Below, piece by piece: positions 34,767 through 43,847 of a stretch of DNA of 64,000 nt. The notes below the pieces were generated by a model that saw only the letters and a list, made by a program, of their open reading frames with translations, did not search any database and was not told the DNA's origin. Position 1 is the stretch's first letter. Every line of letters begins with the position of its first letter. This DNA comes from Zymoseptoria tritici IPO323 (Eukaryota; Ascomycota; Dothideomycetes; Mycosphaerellales; Mycosphaerellaceae), in NCBI RefSeq assembly GCF_000219625.1, contig NC_018215.1:1736001-1800000 (forward strand). Direction: 5' to 3'. The position numbers and the translations under genes were made by a program.

Positions 34767-35778
34767 TCGCTAAATACCGGACTCGACTTTGGGCTACATC
34801 GTCTTTCTCTATCTCTGTTACGGCACATTGTACGCTGGAGTTTATTGGAACCTTGAGTGTAGAGTAAGTAATTTCGAGGCGATTGCACTACATAGAATCA
34901 TTATAAGGTATATATATGTACCTTAGCGAACATATGGGGTTAGTTTCTGCTGCATTAAATCGGCTGAATTCGGTATAGCAGTTAGTGCAAAACAAGCAGT
35001 AAGGGGAGTAGCTCGTACGGAGTAAGCAGCGTGTCTTGCCGTATATGTCGATTACCTGCATAGCTTACTATAGAATCCGGCTTTGCTGCAGACTCGATTT
35101 TACTGCAAAATAGCGGCAGAATATCGGTATAAATGCCTAGACCCTAATAAGCTAGGCGAAGCCTAAACGACAGACTTGGATTTATATAACGAGATAGCAG
35201 CACATTTGAAATCTAAGTAGGGCAAACATTCGAAACCGACGATTTTACCCTATCGAGTGGCTTAACGTGAAATGCCTGTGCGTGTCGATGTGACTATGCG
35301 CGCTGCCGCCTGGACAGAGGGGCGCACTTACTCGAGTATGCGGGGTAATTATAACCACAGCCTGTTCTGCAGCAAAACAGATTCTGCAGCAAAACAGATT
35401 CTGCAGTAAAACAGATTCTGCAGCAAGCCTGTACTTGCAGCAAGTTTTTCAAATGCTAGATTAAGTCCGAGTTAGAAACTCAGCTGCATACGAAAACCTT
35501 CCGATACCTTTCCGATATTGCTCGGCTAAAATCGACCCTATACCCTCGCTAAGGTAGTGTGGCGAATTTTCAAAGATCTTTGAGATCGGCAAAAGACGTG
35601 GGATTCTGCCCGGAATTTTTCGACTCTGCGACTTATCTGTTTGAACAAGTTCCCGACAGACATACAACTTAGAAATCTGCCAGACTACACAATCGACACC
35701 GCTCTTCAACATGCAGCTATTTCTGAGAAAATCGAGCCATGTTCGCATGTGTCGAGTCCGATATTTAGCCATCGCGTT
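34767..35778. mobile_element. Degenerate element bounded by imperfect inverted repeats
   Basis: The segment at 34767-34794 (ending CTAAATACCGGACTCGAC) and the reverse complement of 35745-35772 (ending CTAAATATCGGACTCGAC) match at 24 of 28 bases. Between them lies about 1 kb of AT-rich DNA with tandem repeats and no long open frame. It fits a small non-autonomous or mutated DNA transposon. No target-site duplication was identified and no transposase remains, so the element class is open and the exact ends are approximate. Confidence 0.5.
35360..35436. repeat. About four tandem copies of a 17-bp unit
   Basis: The unit CAGATTCTGCAGCAAAA repeats about four times, the first copy partial and one copy with C to T. 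Single related copies (CTGCAG with flanking A or T runs) occur at about 35085-35115, inside the same AT-rich segment. Confidence 0.85.
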
Positions 35779-36174
35779 CCCTGTATTTATCATTCCCCCT
35801 AGACATCACATTTCCTTCGTACACGAGGTACACGTTCGTGTCACTCGTGTCAGATTTTGGCTTCGTCCTTCTACTCGTCAGACTGGCGGTCCGAGTATGA
35901 TCAGCCTTTTACTCCCACGCCGCATATATGAGCCATCCATGCCCTGGCCGGGATGATCTTCATTTGAGCACACCTTGATCTGATGATACCTCGTATAGAC
36001 CTGGCACTTTTCCGTCTTGTCCGTCTCGAGTACCAACCGCGCTCCTCAAGCATGGACACCCACTCTCAGCATACGAGGTACATAACCTGACGCTTCTCCC
36101 ATTTCTTCCTTCTCCTTCTTCTCAACATTCGGAAACGTCCATGAATCAAAGGAGCGACAGCAAGAACATCGACC

Positions 36175-36524
36175 ATGCAGATCTTCAAGCTCTCCATCAT
36201 TCTCTTCATGACCTCGGCGGCCATGGCGGAATTTGTAAGTCTTGCTCATGCCATCAGGTCTCCTTAGTTTCGGCTAACATCCTCCAGATCTGCGAAGTCA
36301 TGTCGGAAGAACACCCGGAGGGTCGTTGCATCGGCAGAAAAGGAGACAGGGGCATCTACGATTGCGGCAGCGTACGTGCCAATCTCGAAGATCTCTGCAT
36401 CCAGGGTCATTGGCTGACAAACTCCGTTTCAAAGGACGTTCCGTGCAGGAAATCTCATCACTGCACTCCCGACTGGAAAGACCCAAACACCAGGCTGGGC
36501 AAGTACGGAGCAGACTGCAGTTAA
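36175..36524 (+). CDS. Small cysteine-rich secreted protein, effector-like
   Basis: Two exons, 36175-36234 and 36288-36524, phase 0 over a 53-nt intron with gtaagt and a proper CTAAC branch site, giving 98 aa. Exon 1 encodes exactly a signal peptide, MQIFKLSIILFMTSAAMAEF, with cleavage likely after AMA. The mature part of about 79 residues has seven cysteines (ICEV, RCIG, DCGS, LCIQ, PCRK, HCTP, DCS) and is rich in charged residues. I recognise no family. The unspliced frame lacks a signal peptide, which supports the intron. It sits close to the AT-rich relic at 34.8-35.8 kb, a setting typical of plant-pathogen effector genes, but the lifestyle of this organism is not known from the window. 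Confidence 0.75.
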
Positions 36525-36947
36525 AGGCGAACGTGCGCGGAAGAGCCGCAGGTCTCCGAGCTTTGGATGCCCCATCTCGGGAGACAGCGCGATCTCGAAT
36601 GACGGGATGAAGGTGGAGGACAGCGATGGAAGACAATCGACGGGTACCGTCCGGGAAAGGTTGGACGCTGACAATCCGATGCTCATGACTGGACGATAGC
36701 TCTGCATTCAACTCGCATCAGTGTATTGTCGCTCGAATCACCTTCCAGAACGTTGTCCATGTGCATGTGCGGAGAAAAGCTGTATCGCCAAAAGCTGATT
36801 AAGATGTGTTCACCTAGCGCATGCTCCGAGCACCCACACTAACACGGGTCATCCCTCGCTCATCGCTGTCCCGACTTCACCGTCTTTCATGCGTCCAGCT
36901 CACATCTTGCAGGCTATTCGTCTTTGCTTTGATCTCTCCTACCGACT
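36525..36947. other. Intergenic region after the secreted protein gene
   Basis: About 420 bases; no gene or repeat recognised. It lies between the 3' end of the secreted protein gene and the 3' end of the decayed minus-strand gene. Confidence 0.4.
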
Positions 36948-38247
36948 TCAATGCTCCGCTTCCACAACTCCGCTCAACTTGGTCAAGTTTCCCTCCTTCA
37001 CCACACAGAGCACCGCTTCCCAGCCGCCGTCGTCTGTGTCACCCTTATCGATGCGAAAGGGCTCCTCTTCATCTGGAATACTGACAAAAAAGCTGAGGAT
37101 CTCCTTGCCTTCGAATGGACGGCCCAGGCTTTTCTGCAGGGCTGCGAAGACTTCCTCGACAGTCGTGAGATCCGTCAATGCCACGATCTCGATGCCTTTG
37201 AGTACCAGAGATCTGATTCATAATTGGAACCGTATCCCTAGTGTTGTGAAAGGCGCCTTGAGGATTGGTGCTGCGTGTGAAGATCGTGAGAAGTGGCCGG
37301 CTGGTTGTGCGGCGAGCGTTGCGTTCTTCCCGGACCTCAACGACTCGGCAGGCTCAGGATCTGTGGAAATCTCATCAAACGCCCTCATCTCTGGGGGAGC
37401 GAATTCTCCAATCTGTCGTTCTGATGCCGCGGACTACGGCGGTGGAGCGAGACAATGGTCTGACATTGTGCGGTCTTCCGCGGGCTGCAGAGAAGGGTGC
37501 CGTTGTCGCTTCGCATCGCGGCTCTCACCGTCATCATCACGAGCGCGCTTGGCTTTGGCCTCGACCAGACTTGAAGCCAGCATCTGTTGAATCTCCTCAT
37601 ACTTGTCGAGTATGAAGTCCAGATCTGGAGTAATTGAGTGCTCCGTCGACCCCAATCGTGCGGCAGCTGCCTGCAGACCGGATTCGACGTGATTGGTGAG
37701 TGATGGAAGAGCCGTGATCCAGGTCCCCGTTGGAAATTGCTGAAGCTTCCTGTTCGCCGATTACAGCCTTGCCGAGAGGATTTGAGGCATGATCTGTCGC
37801 TGACGTGGTTTTGGCCTCCAAGATAGTAGCTTCGGTCTGATTAGGGGGAACGATCGTCGAAGGGTCGGCCGCGATCACTTCTTTGTAAGCTGATCGTGGC
37901 CTCGTCGTGATTGTGTTTGGTCTTCATCCTGTGCTTGTCGGGCAGGTCGTAGAAAGCACGCGCGTTCCAATCCCAGCTAATTGAGGATAGGACTCCGCGG
38001 TCAAGTCCTCTGCAATGCGGATGTCCGAAGCATCCGGGCGTCCGTAAATAAGTGTTACGAGACGGTCCACTGAGACTTTACGCTCATCGAACGCGGGTTG
38101 CCACAAACCCGGGTCGACGACATTAGCAGGACGGGTCCCCAGGCCAAAAAAATGCGTGTGGGTAAAGTCACCAGTAAGTATTTGCTTCGCAACCTTCGGG
38201 ATCTCTTTCTGCACCTCGCGGACTTGGCGGACTGCTCTACCGCTCAT
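36948..38247 (-). pseudogene. Probable decayed gene, unknown family
   Basis: A run of protein-like blocks on the minus strand stays open over most of 1.3 kb but is broken. Block one (38247 down to about 37965) starts at an ATG and reads MSGRAVRQVREVQKEIPKVA and later RLVTLIYGRPDASDIRIAED. At about 37965 the plausible reading changes frame (AFYDLPDKHRMKTKHNHDEA), while the original frame meets a TGA at 37924. A good 94-nt intron (37671-37764) then joins ASNPLGKA to AAARLGSTEHSITPD. The following frame is open down to 36948 except for a TAG at 37434 and a TGA at 37218, the last block reading FAALQKSLGRPFEGKEILS. Either the gene is decaying or I have missed introns. No function is suggested. Confidence 0.4.
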
Positions 38248-38826
38248 TGTGCGATCTTATGCCGAGCCAATCTGGACCCAATCGCTGTTTAACACGAGAC
38301 CGTCTTTATAGGTCGAAACACCGTAATGCCGATGAAGTCGTTTCGAGGCGCGTAAGCTGTATGCTATGCACGAACATACGCTACCCAGCTGAGATGTTGA
38401 CGTTGCTGTTGTGTCGGTGGCAAGTGCGAGGCCGGCGTCGCCGGATGGTGAAGTTTGGCAAACGACAGTCGAGGCATCAGATGTTAGCGAAAGTTCCAAC
38501 GGATTTTGCATATGTGAAATATGACATCCAGCTTTGCTGGTGAACCGTCGACTCTCACATTGATTCACTTCAGTCTCGTATGGTGGATCAATGCTCCATG
38601 CGAGTGCACTCGTTTCAATTCTGCTTCGAGCCTCGTCGCGGGAGTGGTCTCGCGTGTGACCTTCCGCTTCCCGTGCATCCATGTTGCTCGACTCTTCCAA
38701 ACAAATCCCTGTTCCCATTCCAATACGCCAGTGCCCATGCTGCATGCTCGTCACAGTATACAGTGCAATCCAAATGTGTTCATCCTTGCCTACAGTTCTG
38801 TTAGGATGTGGCTCAGATATCCTGCA
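38248..38826. other. Intergenic region before bL36m
   Basis: About 580 bases without a supported gene. It contains the presumed promoter of the decayed gene and the 3' end of the mitochondrial ribosomal protein gene. Confidence 0.4.
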
Positions 38827-39201
38827 TCAAACTTCGCCATACCTTTGCTTGTGCTTCGGATTCTTGCTGCAGATGATGTACACATATTTGCCGCCTTTTC
38901 TCCTTACACTCTTGCATCCGTCGCATAGCTTCTTGACACTGCTCCGCACTTTCATGCCTCGGATTTGATGTGCCGCAAGGGCTTGTGATGCTGTCGTCCC
39001 ATCAAGTCGTAATGCCTTCAGACTATCCGCCAAAGTGGCCTGCCGTATTCGTTGGAGCGCATTGCTGGCAGAAGATATGCTGCTTATTGATCGTGTCGTC
39101 GGTTGTGTCGCGTTGAGGGAAGGTCGGAATGAGACGTATGGTCTTGATGTGGTTGTGAGGGGGCGTTTCGCCAGAAACCGGGTCGCATAGGAGGACAGCA
39201 T
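38827..39201 (-). CDS. RTC6: Mitochondrial ribosomal protein bL36m
   Basis: Single exon, 124 aa from the first ATG ([20 protein letters not shown]). The first 80 residues are Arg/Ser/Thr-rich and free of acid clusters, a mitochondrial presequence with a spacer. The bL36 domain is the last 40 residues: [20 protein letters not shown] and [17 protein letters not shown], with the zinc ligands Cys-x2-Cys, Cys and His all present. It belongs to the large subunit of the mitochondrial ribosome; the yeast counterpart is Rtc6. It is head to head with the cytosolic uS17 gene, start codons 258 bases apart. Confidence 0.95.
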   Translation of the reverse strand: MLSSYATRFLAKRPLTTTSRPYVSFRPSLNATQPTTRSISSISSASNALQRIRQATLADSLKALRLDGTTASQALAAHQIRGMKVRSSVKKLCDGCKSVRRKGGKYVYIICSKNPKHKQRYGEV

Positions 39202-39459
39202 GTTGACTGTTGGTGTGATAGAATTCGATCTCAATCGCAAAGTCCAAAGTGATGTTCAAGCTGCCTCTCCAGCTGCATGTTCCAAACTGGTGGGACTCTC
39301 CTTCTTCGTTTTCTGGCCACACCACATGCCAAGGCTTCGAATTGTCCACACTAAGAACTTCAAAGCCGCCGAGAACTTCGACGTCCCAGCGCTCGAAGCA
39401 CCGCACAAACACTCCAACCCCACCGCCAATTCGACGATCGACAGACGACTACCGCAGTC
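39202..39459. promoter_or_regulatory. Bidirectional promoter of two ribosomal protein genes
   Basis: 258 bases between the starts of bL36m (minus) and uS17 (plus). Both products are ribosomal, one for mitochondria and one for cytosol, so shared control is plausible. No specific motif was assigned. Confidence 0.55.
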
Positions 39460-40123
39460 ATGGCCACCGAATTGACAGTTCAGAGCGAGCGCGCTTTCCA
39501 GAAGCAGCCTCACATCTTCTTGAACGGCAAGAAGACCGGCGGCAAGTCAAAAGTCGGCAAAGGAGGACGGAGATACTACAAGGACGTTGGTCTTGGATTC
39601 AGGACGCCCAAGACTGCCATTGAGGGCTCTTACATCGGTAAGTGCTGTCAGTCGGATGGAGGATGAATGGGATGGTCTTTGAGGAGGGAATGGACGATGC
39701 GCACGCTTGGAATGGGACAGGAAGAAGCATGATGGACATGGGCTTACAATTTCGCGCGCAGACAAGAAGTGCCCCTTCACCGGCCTCATCTCCATCCGTG
39801 GTCGTATCCTCACCGGCACCGTCGTGTCCACCAAGATGCACCGCACCCTCGTCATCCGCCGCGAGTACCTCCACTTCGTCCCCAAGTACTCCCGTTACGA
39901 GAAGCGCCACAAGAACCTCGCTGCACACGTCAGCCCTGCTTTCCGTGTTGAGGATGGCGACCAAGTCACCGTTGGCCAGTGCCGGCCATTGAGCAAGACT
40001 GTACGAATATCGAGAACCCCTGGTGGTGGACATGTATACTAATTCATAATGCAGGTCCGCTTCAACGTTCTGCGCGTGCTTCCCCGAACTGGCAAGCAGG
40101 TCAAGCAGTTCAACAAGTTCTAA
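39460..40123 (+). CDS. RPS11: Cytosolic 40S ribosomal protein uS17 (S11)
   Basis: Three exons, 39460-39637, 39762-40000 and 40055-40123, in phase, 161 aa, as expected for fungal S11. Kept stretches include [40 protein letters not shown], then across the first intron [19 protein letters not shown] and [16 protein letters not shown], and the C-terminal [11 protein letters not shown] 40S subunit component in the 5' domain of the 18S rRNA. Ribosomal protein introns in fungi often sit early; here one is at codon 60 and another near the end. Convergent with the mitofissin gene to the right. Confidence 0.97.
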
Positions 40124-40621
40124 GCGTCTGGATGTCTGATTTGAGGGATCGATGAAGGAGCTGGGAGATGGGCATGGTATGATACCGTCCGGCAGCGACT
40201 GCATCTGAATGGCGTTGGTCAGAAAAAGGCCTTTTGGGCAGGGCGTGGTCTCGAGGTAGTCCTGCGAGATCTGCCTGTTACTAGCTCGGCGTAGCAAATG
40301 TCAAATGCGAACAGTTCTCATGCAACCAATTTCGATCCTACGCGATTTATCCTTGAAACGCGATCCACGAGGCGCCCCGAAGGAGATGCAACGGAGAAAT
40401 GAAGTGCCATGGTTCCCGAAATCCTGCTCGGTACACGATTTCACAATATGTCCCATGCGCCTCGCAGAAGTGTCCCAGCAGCCCTTCGCTTTCGCCTCGA
40501 AACGCCGGAAATGTGACCAGATACCCATTCGTTATGTCTTCCTGCCCAGATTCAGGTCGCGTGACCACATCCCTTCCTCTGACGTCCGCTCTCAACCATA
40601 CCATTCCCTCCGCATCCTCAC
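40124..40621. other. Convergent 3' region, uS17 and mitofissin genes
   Basis: About 500 bases between two 3' ends. Short open frames here lack any resemblance. No gene supported. Confidence 0.45.
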
Positions 40622-41049
40622 TCATCTCCTCCTCTCAAAGTAGGAACTCGCCCCCATGAGCGCAACGCTCTGATCCATGATCGTCTCGCCAACCCACAGG
40701 TAGTTCTCCACCCACTTCTTTATGCTCGGCGACTCGGAAAACTGGTCGGGTTTCAGGCTGGGACTAAGTTGTTAGAATGGTCAGATCATATTTCTCTGTA
40801 GCCTCAAGTACTGCTCGTGGGTCGAGAGAAGTGGGGAGAATCGGAGGCGCCGAGTTGCGGTGTATAAGAGGTGATAGGGCAGAGGGAGGACCTACGTGAG
40901 TCCGGTGGAGCGCTTGACGCCGGCGAGGAAAGCGGAGATGAGGACTGCGTCGAAGGTGTAGTGGGCTAGGCGACCGAGCTGTAGGAGAAGAAGGTGGATT
41001 AGATCGTAGAAGTGGATGCGCCAGATGGGAGGACAAGCCGTACAACCAT
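40622..41049 (-). CDS. ATG44: Mitofissin (DUF1748, Atg44 family)
   Basis: Three exons on the minus strand, 41044-41049, 40896-40978 and 40622-40763, giving 76 aa, the normal length of this family. The first coding exon is only ATG GTT; the 65-nt intron then opens on LGRLAHYTFDAVLISAFLAG, the family's N-terminal helix, followed by VKRSTGLTPSLKPDQF. The last exon ends in VGETIMDQSVALMGASSYFE, the conserved C-terminal motif. No single open frame shows this protein. Pfam DUF1748 is now called mitofissin after yeast Atg44, a small intermembrane-space protein that helps split mitochondria for mitophagy. Role is inferred from the family. Confidence 0.88.
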
Positions 41050-41579
41050 ATTGTTGAAGCGCGGCGCTGGACGCCTTCTCAGTCGATCTGGTTCTTGAGG
41101 AGATCGTCTGGTCTCGATGAGGATGCGGTAGATATTCGGGGGTCTTTGACGTGGTGGCGGGCGTGAGGTCGAGCAAGATGGTACTCGAGGCCGTTCATCG
41201 ATAGAGCTTGGTGATCATGAGTGTCAGCGACCGCCTCTGTCGTTAGCATCTGACGGACTGAGAGATACGCCCATGCCCAAGTCTGCTGCTGCCTATCTGG
41301 GACATTCGTGGGTAGCTCTTGCTACAGCGCACTGTCACTGCTAATTGACCTGCAAACATGTATCGACTCGTGACCTTTTTGGAGTTGCTCATCATGAATC
41401 TGCATATACTGCTATTCTTTGTACGCAGGCGGCGTGCACTACAGAAACAGACATCAAAAAGCCCGGTTGCTTATTGCCCTCCTCTGACCCTCTCAGTCAT
41501 TCCCAAATTGTCTTCGAGATACACGCCTGACATGGATTCCGACAAGTCGCCTGGCTTCCTTGCTTTCGTCTGTCACATC
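41050..41579. other. Intergenic region upstream of mitofissin gene
   Basis: 530 bases holding the mitofissin promoter and the 3' end of the next minus-strand gene. No gene supported. Confidence 0.4.
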
Positions 41580-42489
41580 CTACAACAATCCGTCGCATTC
41601 CACACGAGCAGACCTCCAAGCGATCACCGTCGCAGGATTGCAGGTATTGACCGTCGACAGAGCGAACGTGTCGATACTTGTACCGCAATCGCTTTCGACG
41701 AACATCACCATCCTGCAGTTCTTCGCCAAGAGCGGCAGCGCATCGACGGTCCAGTACATCGACTGGGCATACCTTGGGTCGATGTTGATGCAGGCTGTTC
41801 CGTAGTATCCGCTTTGCGTGGACACTTTCTGGAGCTTGTTGGGATACTGATTCAATCCGTTGCGGACCTCGCGATTGCCGAACCCGTCCAACTGGAGGTC
41901 GCGAATTGTGCCGTTTCCGCAGTTGTCGTCCACGAAGGTGAATAGATTGACGTATGGTTGCTGGAAAATGCACGCTCCGGGAAGGATGGCGGATACGGCG
42001 GGGTTTGTGCCGGAAGGGTCTGGGGCCGCTGCGTAAGTTGGTGTCGCGGTGATGGTGATGGTCGATGTGAAGGAAGAAGTCGAAAGCCGGGTCGTGATAG
42101 ACGTCTTGGACACAGTGGAGGTGATCGTGGAGGTGACAGTGGAGGTCCTAGTTGTAGTGGGACAATTGGCTCTCTTGATGCTAAACATCAGAGGGCATAA
42201 GGGTCAGCGATGTTTGGACAAAGCAGCGATACAGACTGCGACTTGCAACAGGCCGAGACAGTCTCAGGCGCCGCAAGCCTTGCACCCTTCAGAGACTTAC
42301 CAGCCTATGGGACACCTTTGATTTGGTCCGATCTGGCAAAGACTCACACCATTGCCGCACGGCCCCTTCTGAGCAACTGCAAACATCGGGATGGCTAGCA
42401 GACTTGCGATAGCAAGTAGATACTGATTTCGTCAGCTGGTGATCAGACTGATTTGAAGAACGGTCTTGCCATACCGTCGTAGACCGCAT
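41580..42489 (-). CDS. Secreted cysteine-rich protein with Ser/Thr linker
   Basis: Three exons on the minus strand, 42475-42489, 42301-42422 and 41580-42180, giving 245 aa. The signal peptide is split by the first intron: MRSTT plus YLLAIASLLAIPMFAVA, with cleavage likely before QKGPCGNG. Next is a short domain with five cysteines (KGPCGNGVSLC to RANC), then a Thr/Ser-rich linker of about 50 residues that should be O-glycosylated, then a C-terminal domain of about 150 residues with seven cysteines (GACIF, DNCGN, TACIN, KNCRM, SDCGT, NTCNP, VECDG). Twelve cysteines suggest six disulfides. I do not recognise the family; it could be a cell-wall, adhesive or effector protein. Confidence 0.8.
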
Positions 42490-42591
42490 GGCTGTTGCGT
42501 GTGCCAAATGTTGGACAAGGAAAGGGCAGATTGACCTTCGAGCTTGAGTTGGGCTGATTTGCCAGTGGTAAAGAAGATGAAACGTGCCCCT

Positions 42592-43001
42592 TTATACCTT
42601 TATCTTGCCCGAGAAGCCTTCTTCCAAAGCATTCACACGACTAGCAATAGCTTGCAGAAGATGCAATGGCCCAATCCCGACGGGGTGTAAATGCACGCTG
42701 TATCCGCCATTCAAGATCCAAGCGGAGTCGACGATCGTCTCGGGCGAGCCGCTGCTCCGGTCCTCATCGAAATCGTGCAATCGAGGGCCGCAGAGCTTGG
42801 AAGTACTACTGCTCGGGTCGCCGATTTGAACGTCTGGGCGACTTTCCTTCCCGACGGACACCAAGAACCGACGTTGACCCAGGCTACCACGTCCTTGCTC
42901 TCGCGCTCTCCATGGAAATGGCTTCCGACAACGCGTGCCTCTTTGTCCTGTTCGTCCACATCGCGAATGCTTCTCAATCCCTCGTCGTACTGTGCCTCCA
43001 T
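42592..43001 (-). pseudogene. Possible small gene with a frame break
   Basis: Two overlapping minus-strand frames each look partly coding. The first starts at the ATG ending at 43001 (MEAQYDEGLRSIRDVDEQDK, then HFHGERESKDVVAWVNVGSW) and degenerates after that. The second takes over at about 42850 (FLVSVGKESRPDVQIGDPS) and reads on through ETIVDSAWILNGGYSVHLHP to a stop at 42592. Only a 35-nt intron, unusually short, could join them in phase; a frameshift is the other reading. No family recognised. Confidence 0.35.
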
Positions 43002-43847
43002 TTTCGCCACGTACTGCCGCTGAGTGTCTTTTACACGACGAAGCCTTGCTTACACAGCCACGCCTGCGAGAAATCTCTCAGCAGGGTTCTCTGCGCCGTT
43101 GAATGACTACACGAAGACTTGAAGCGTATTCTTTGTCTTCCACGCCACGGGTACCATGATGGCTGTTCGACAGCAAGATTGGAGTGCTTTGTCTCCGTGG
43201 ACCTTGAGGTCTTTTCGCTGTCAAGGTTTCCGCAAAGAGCGTCTTGGCTGCATATTCAACTTTTCTTCTTTGCACAATCTGGTGTAAAGAGAAGAGAGAG
43301 CGAAGAATGGCTTGAAGCTGAAAGCGACAGGGAAGGAATGAGCCTAGCGGCTGCAGCTAAGCTATATCGGGTAGCGTACGCCGATAAACACGATCGCAAG
43401 AGACATTCGAAACGATTCCATGACTGCTCACATATCTCAAGGATTCTACTGCAGCCGAGTCTCTCTATAGGTATGTTCCGGCTCACTGGCAAGCGGGCAA
43501 GTCATCATATCACACGAGAGACAGCAAGGTCGCTTTATGCCTGAGGCATGGGATTCGCTGAGTCGTCTTGAGGTGCATATAAGATATAAGGTGGGCTCAT
43601 AGGACTCTTCTCTTCTACGTAGAGCTCTTGATAAAGGGCAATGTATACATAATTGTCGCCCAAATTCAGTGAACATTGTATTTGGAAAGGTAGTTGTCCA
43701 CCGAAGTCAGCCCTGTGCTGTTGAATTCGCCGTCCATACCGGCTGGAAAATTATAAAGCGAACGTTCAAGAAATCAAATGAATGGCCATGCCAAAAATGG
43801 CCGTACGATCGGCCCGTTGCTGCCTGTCTCACAGCAGACGACACACA
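43002..43847. other. Intergenic region left of the protease pair
   Basis: About 850 bases with no supported gene. AT-rich around 43560-43680. The neighbour to the right ends here at its 3' side. Confidence 0.4.

Larger units (their letters stand above)
34176..36174. other. Gene-poor interval holding a repeat relic
   Basis: Two kilobases with no supported gene. The centre (about 34860-35460) is clearly more AT-rich than the rest of the window, with many TA steps, and is flanked by degenerate inverted repeats. The outer parts contain three related 24-base segments. The right end is the promoter of the small secreted protein gene. The composition is what repeat-induced point mutation leaves in ascomycetes, but that is inference. 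Confidence 0.6.

Noticed and set aside
35360..35436. CRISPR-like array of 17-bp repeats
   Set aside because: Repeats are directly adjacent without spacers, in eukaryotic DNA.
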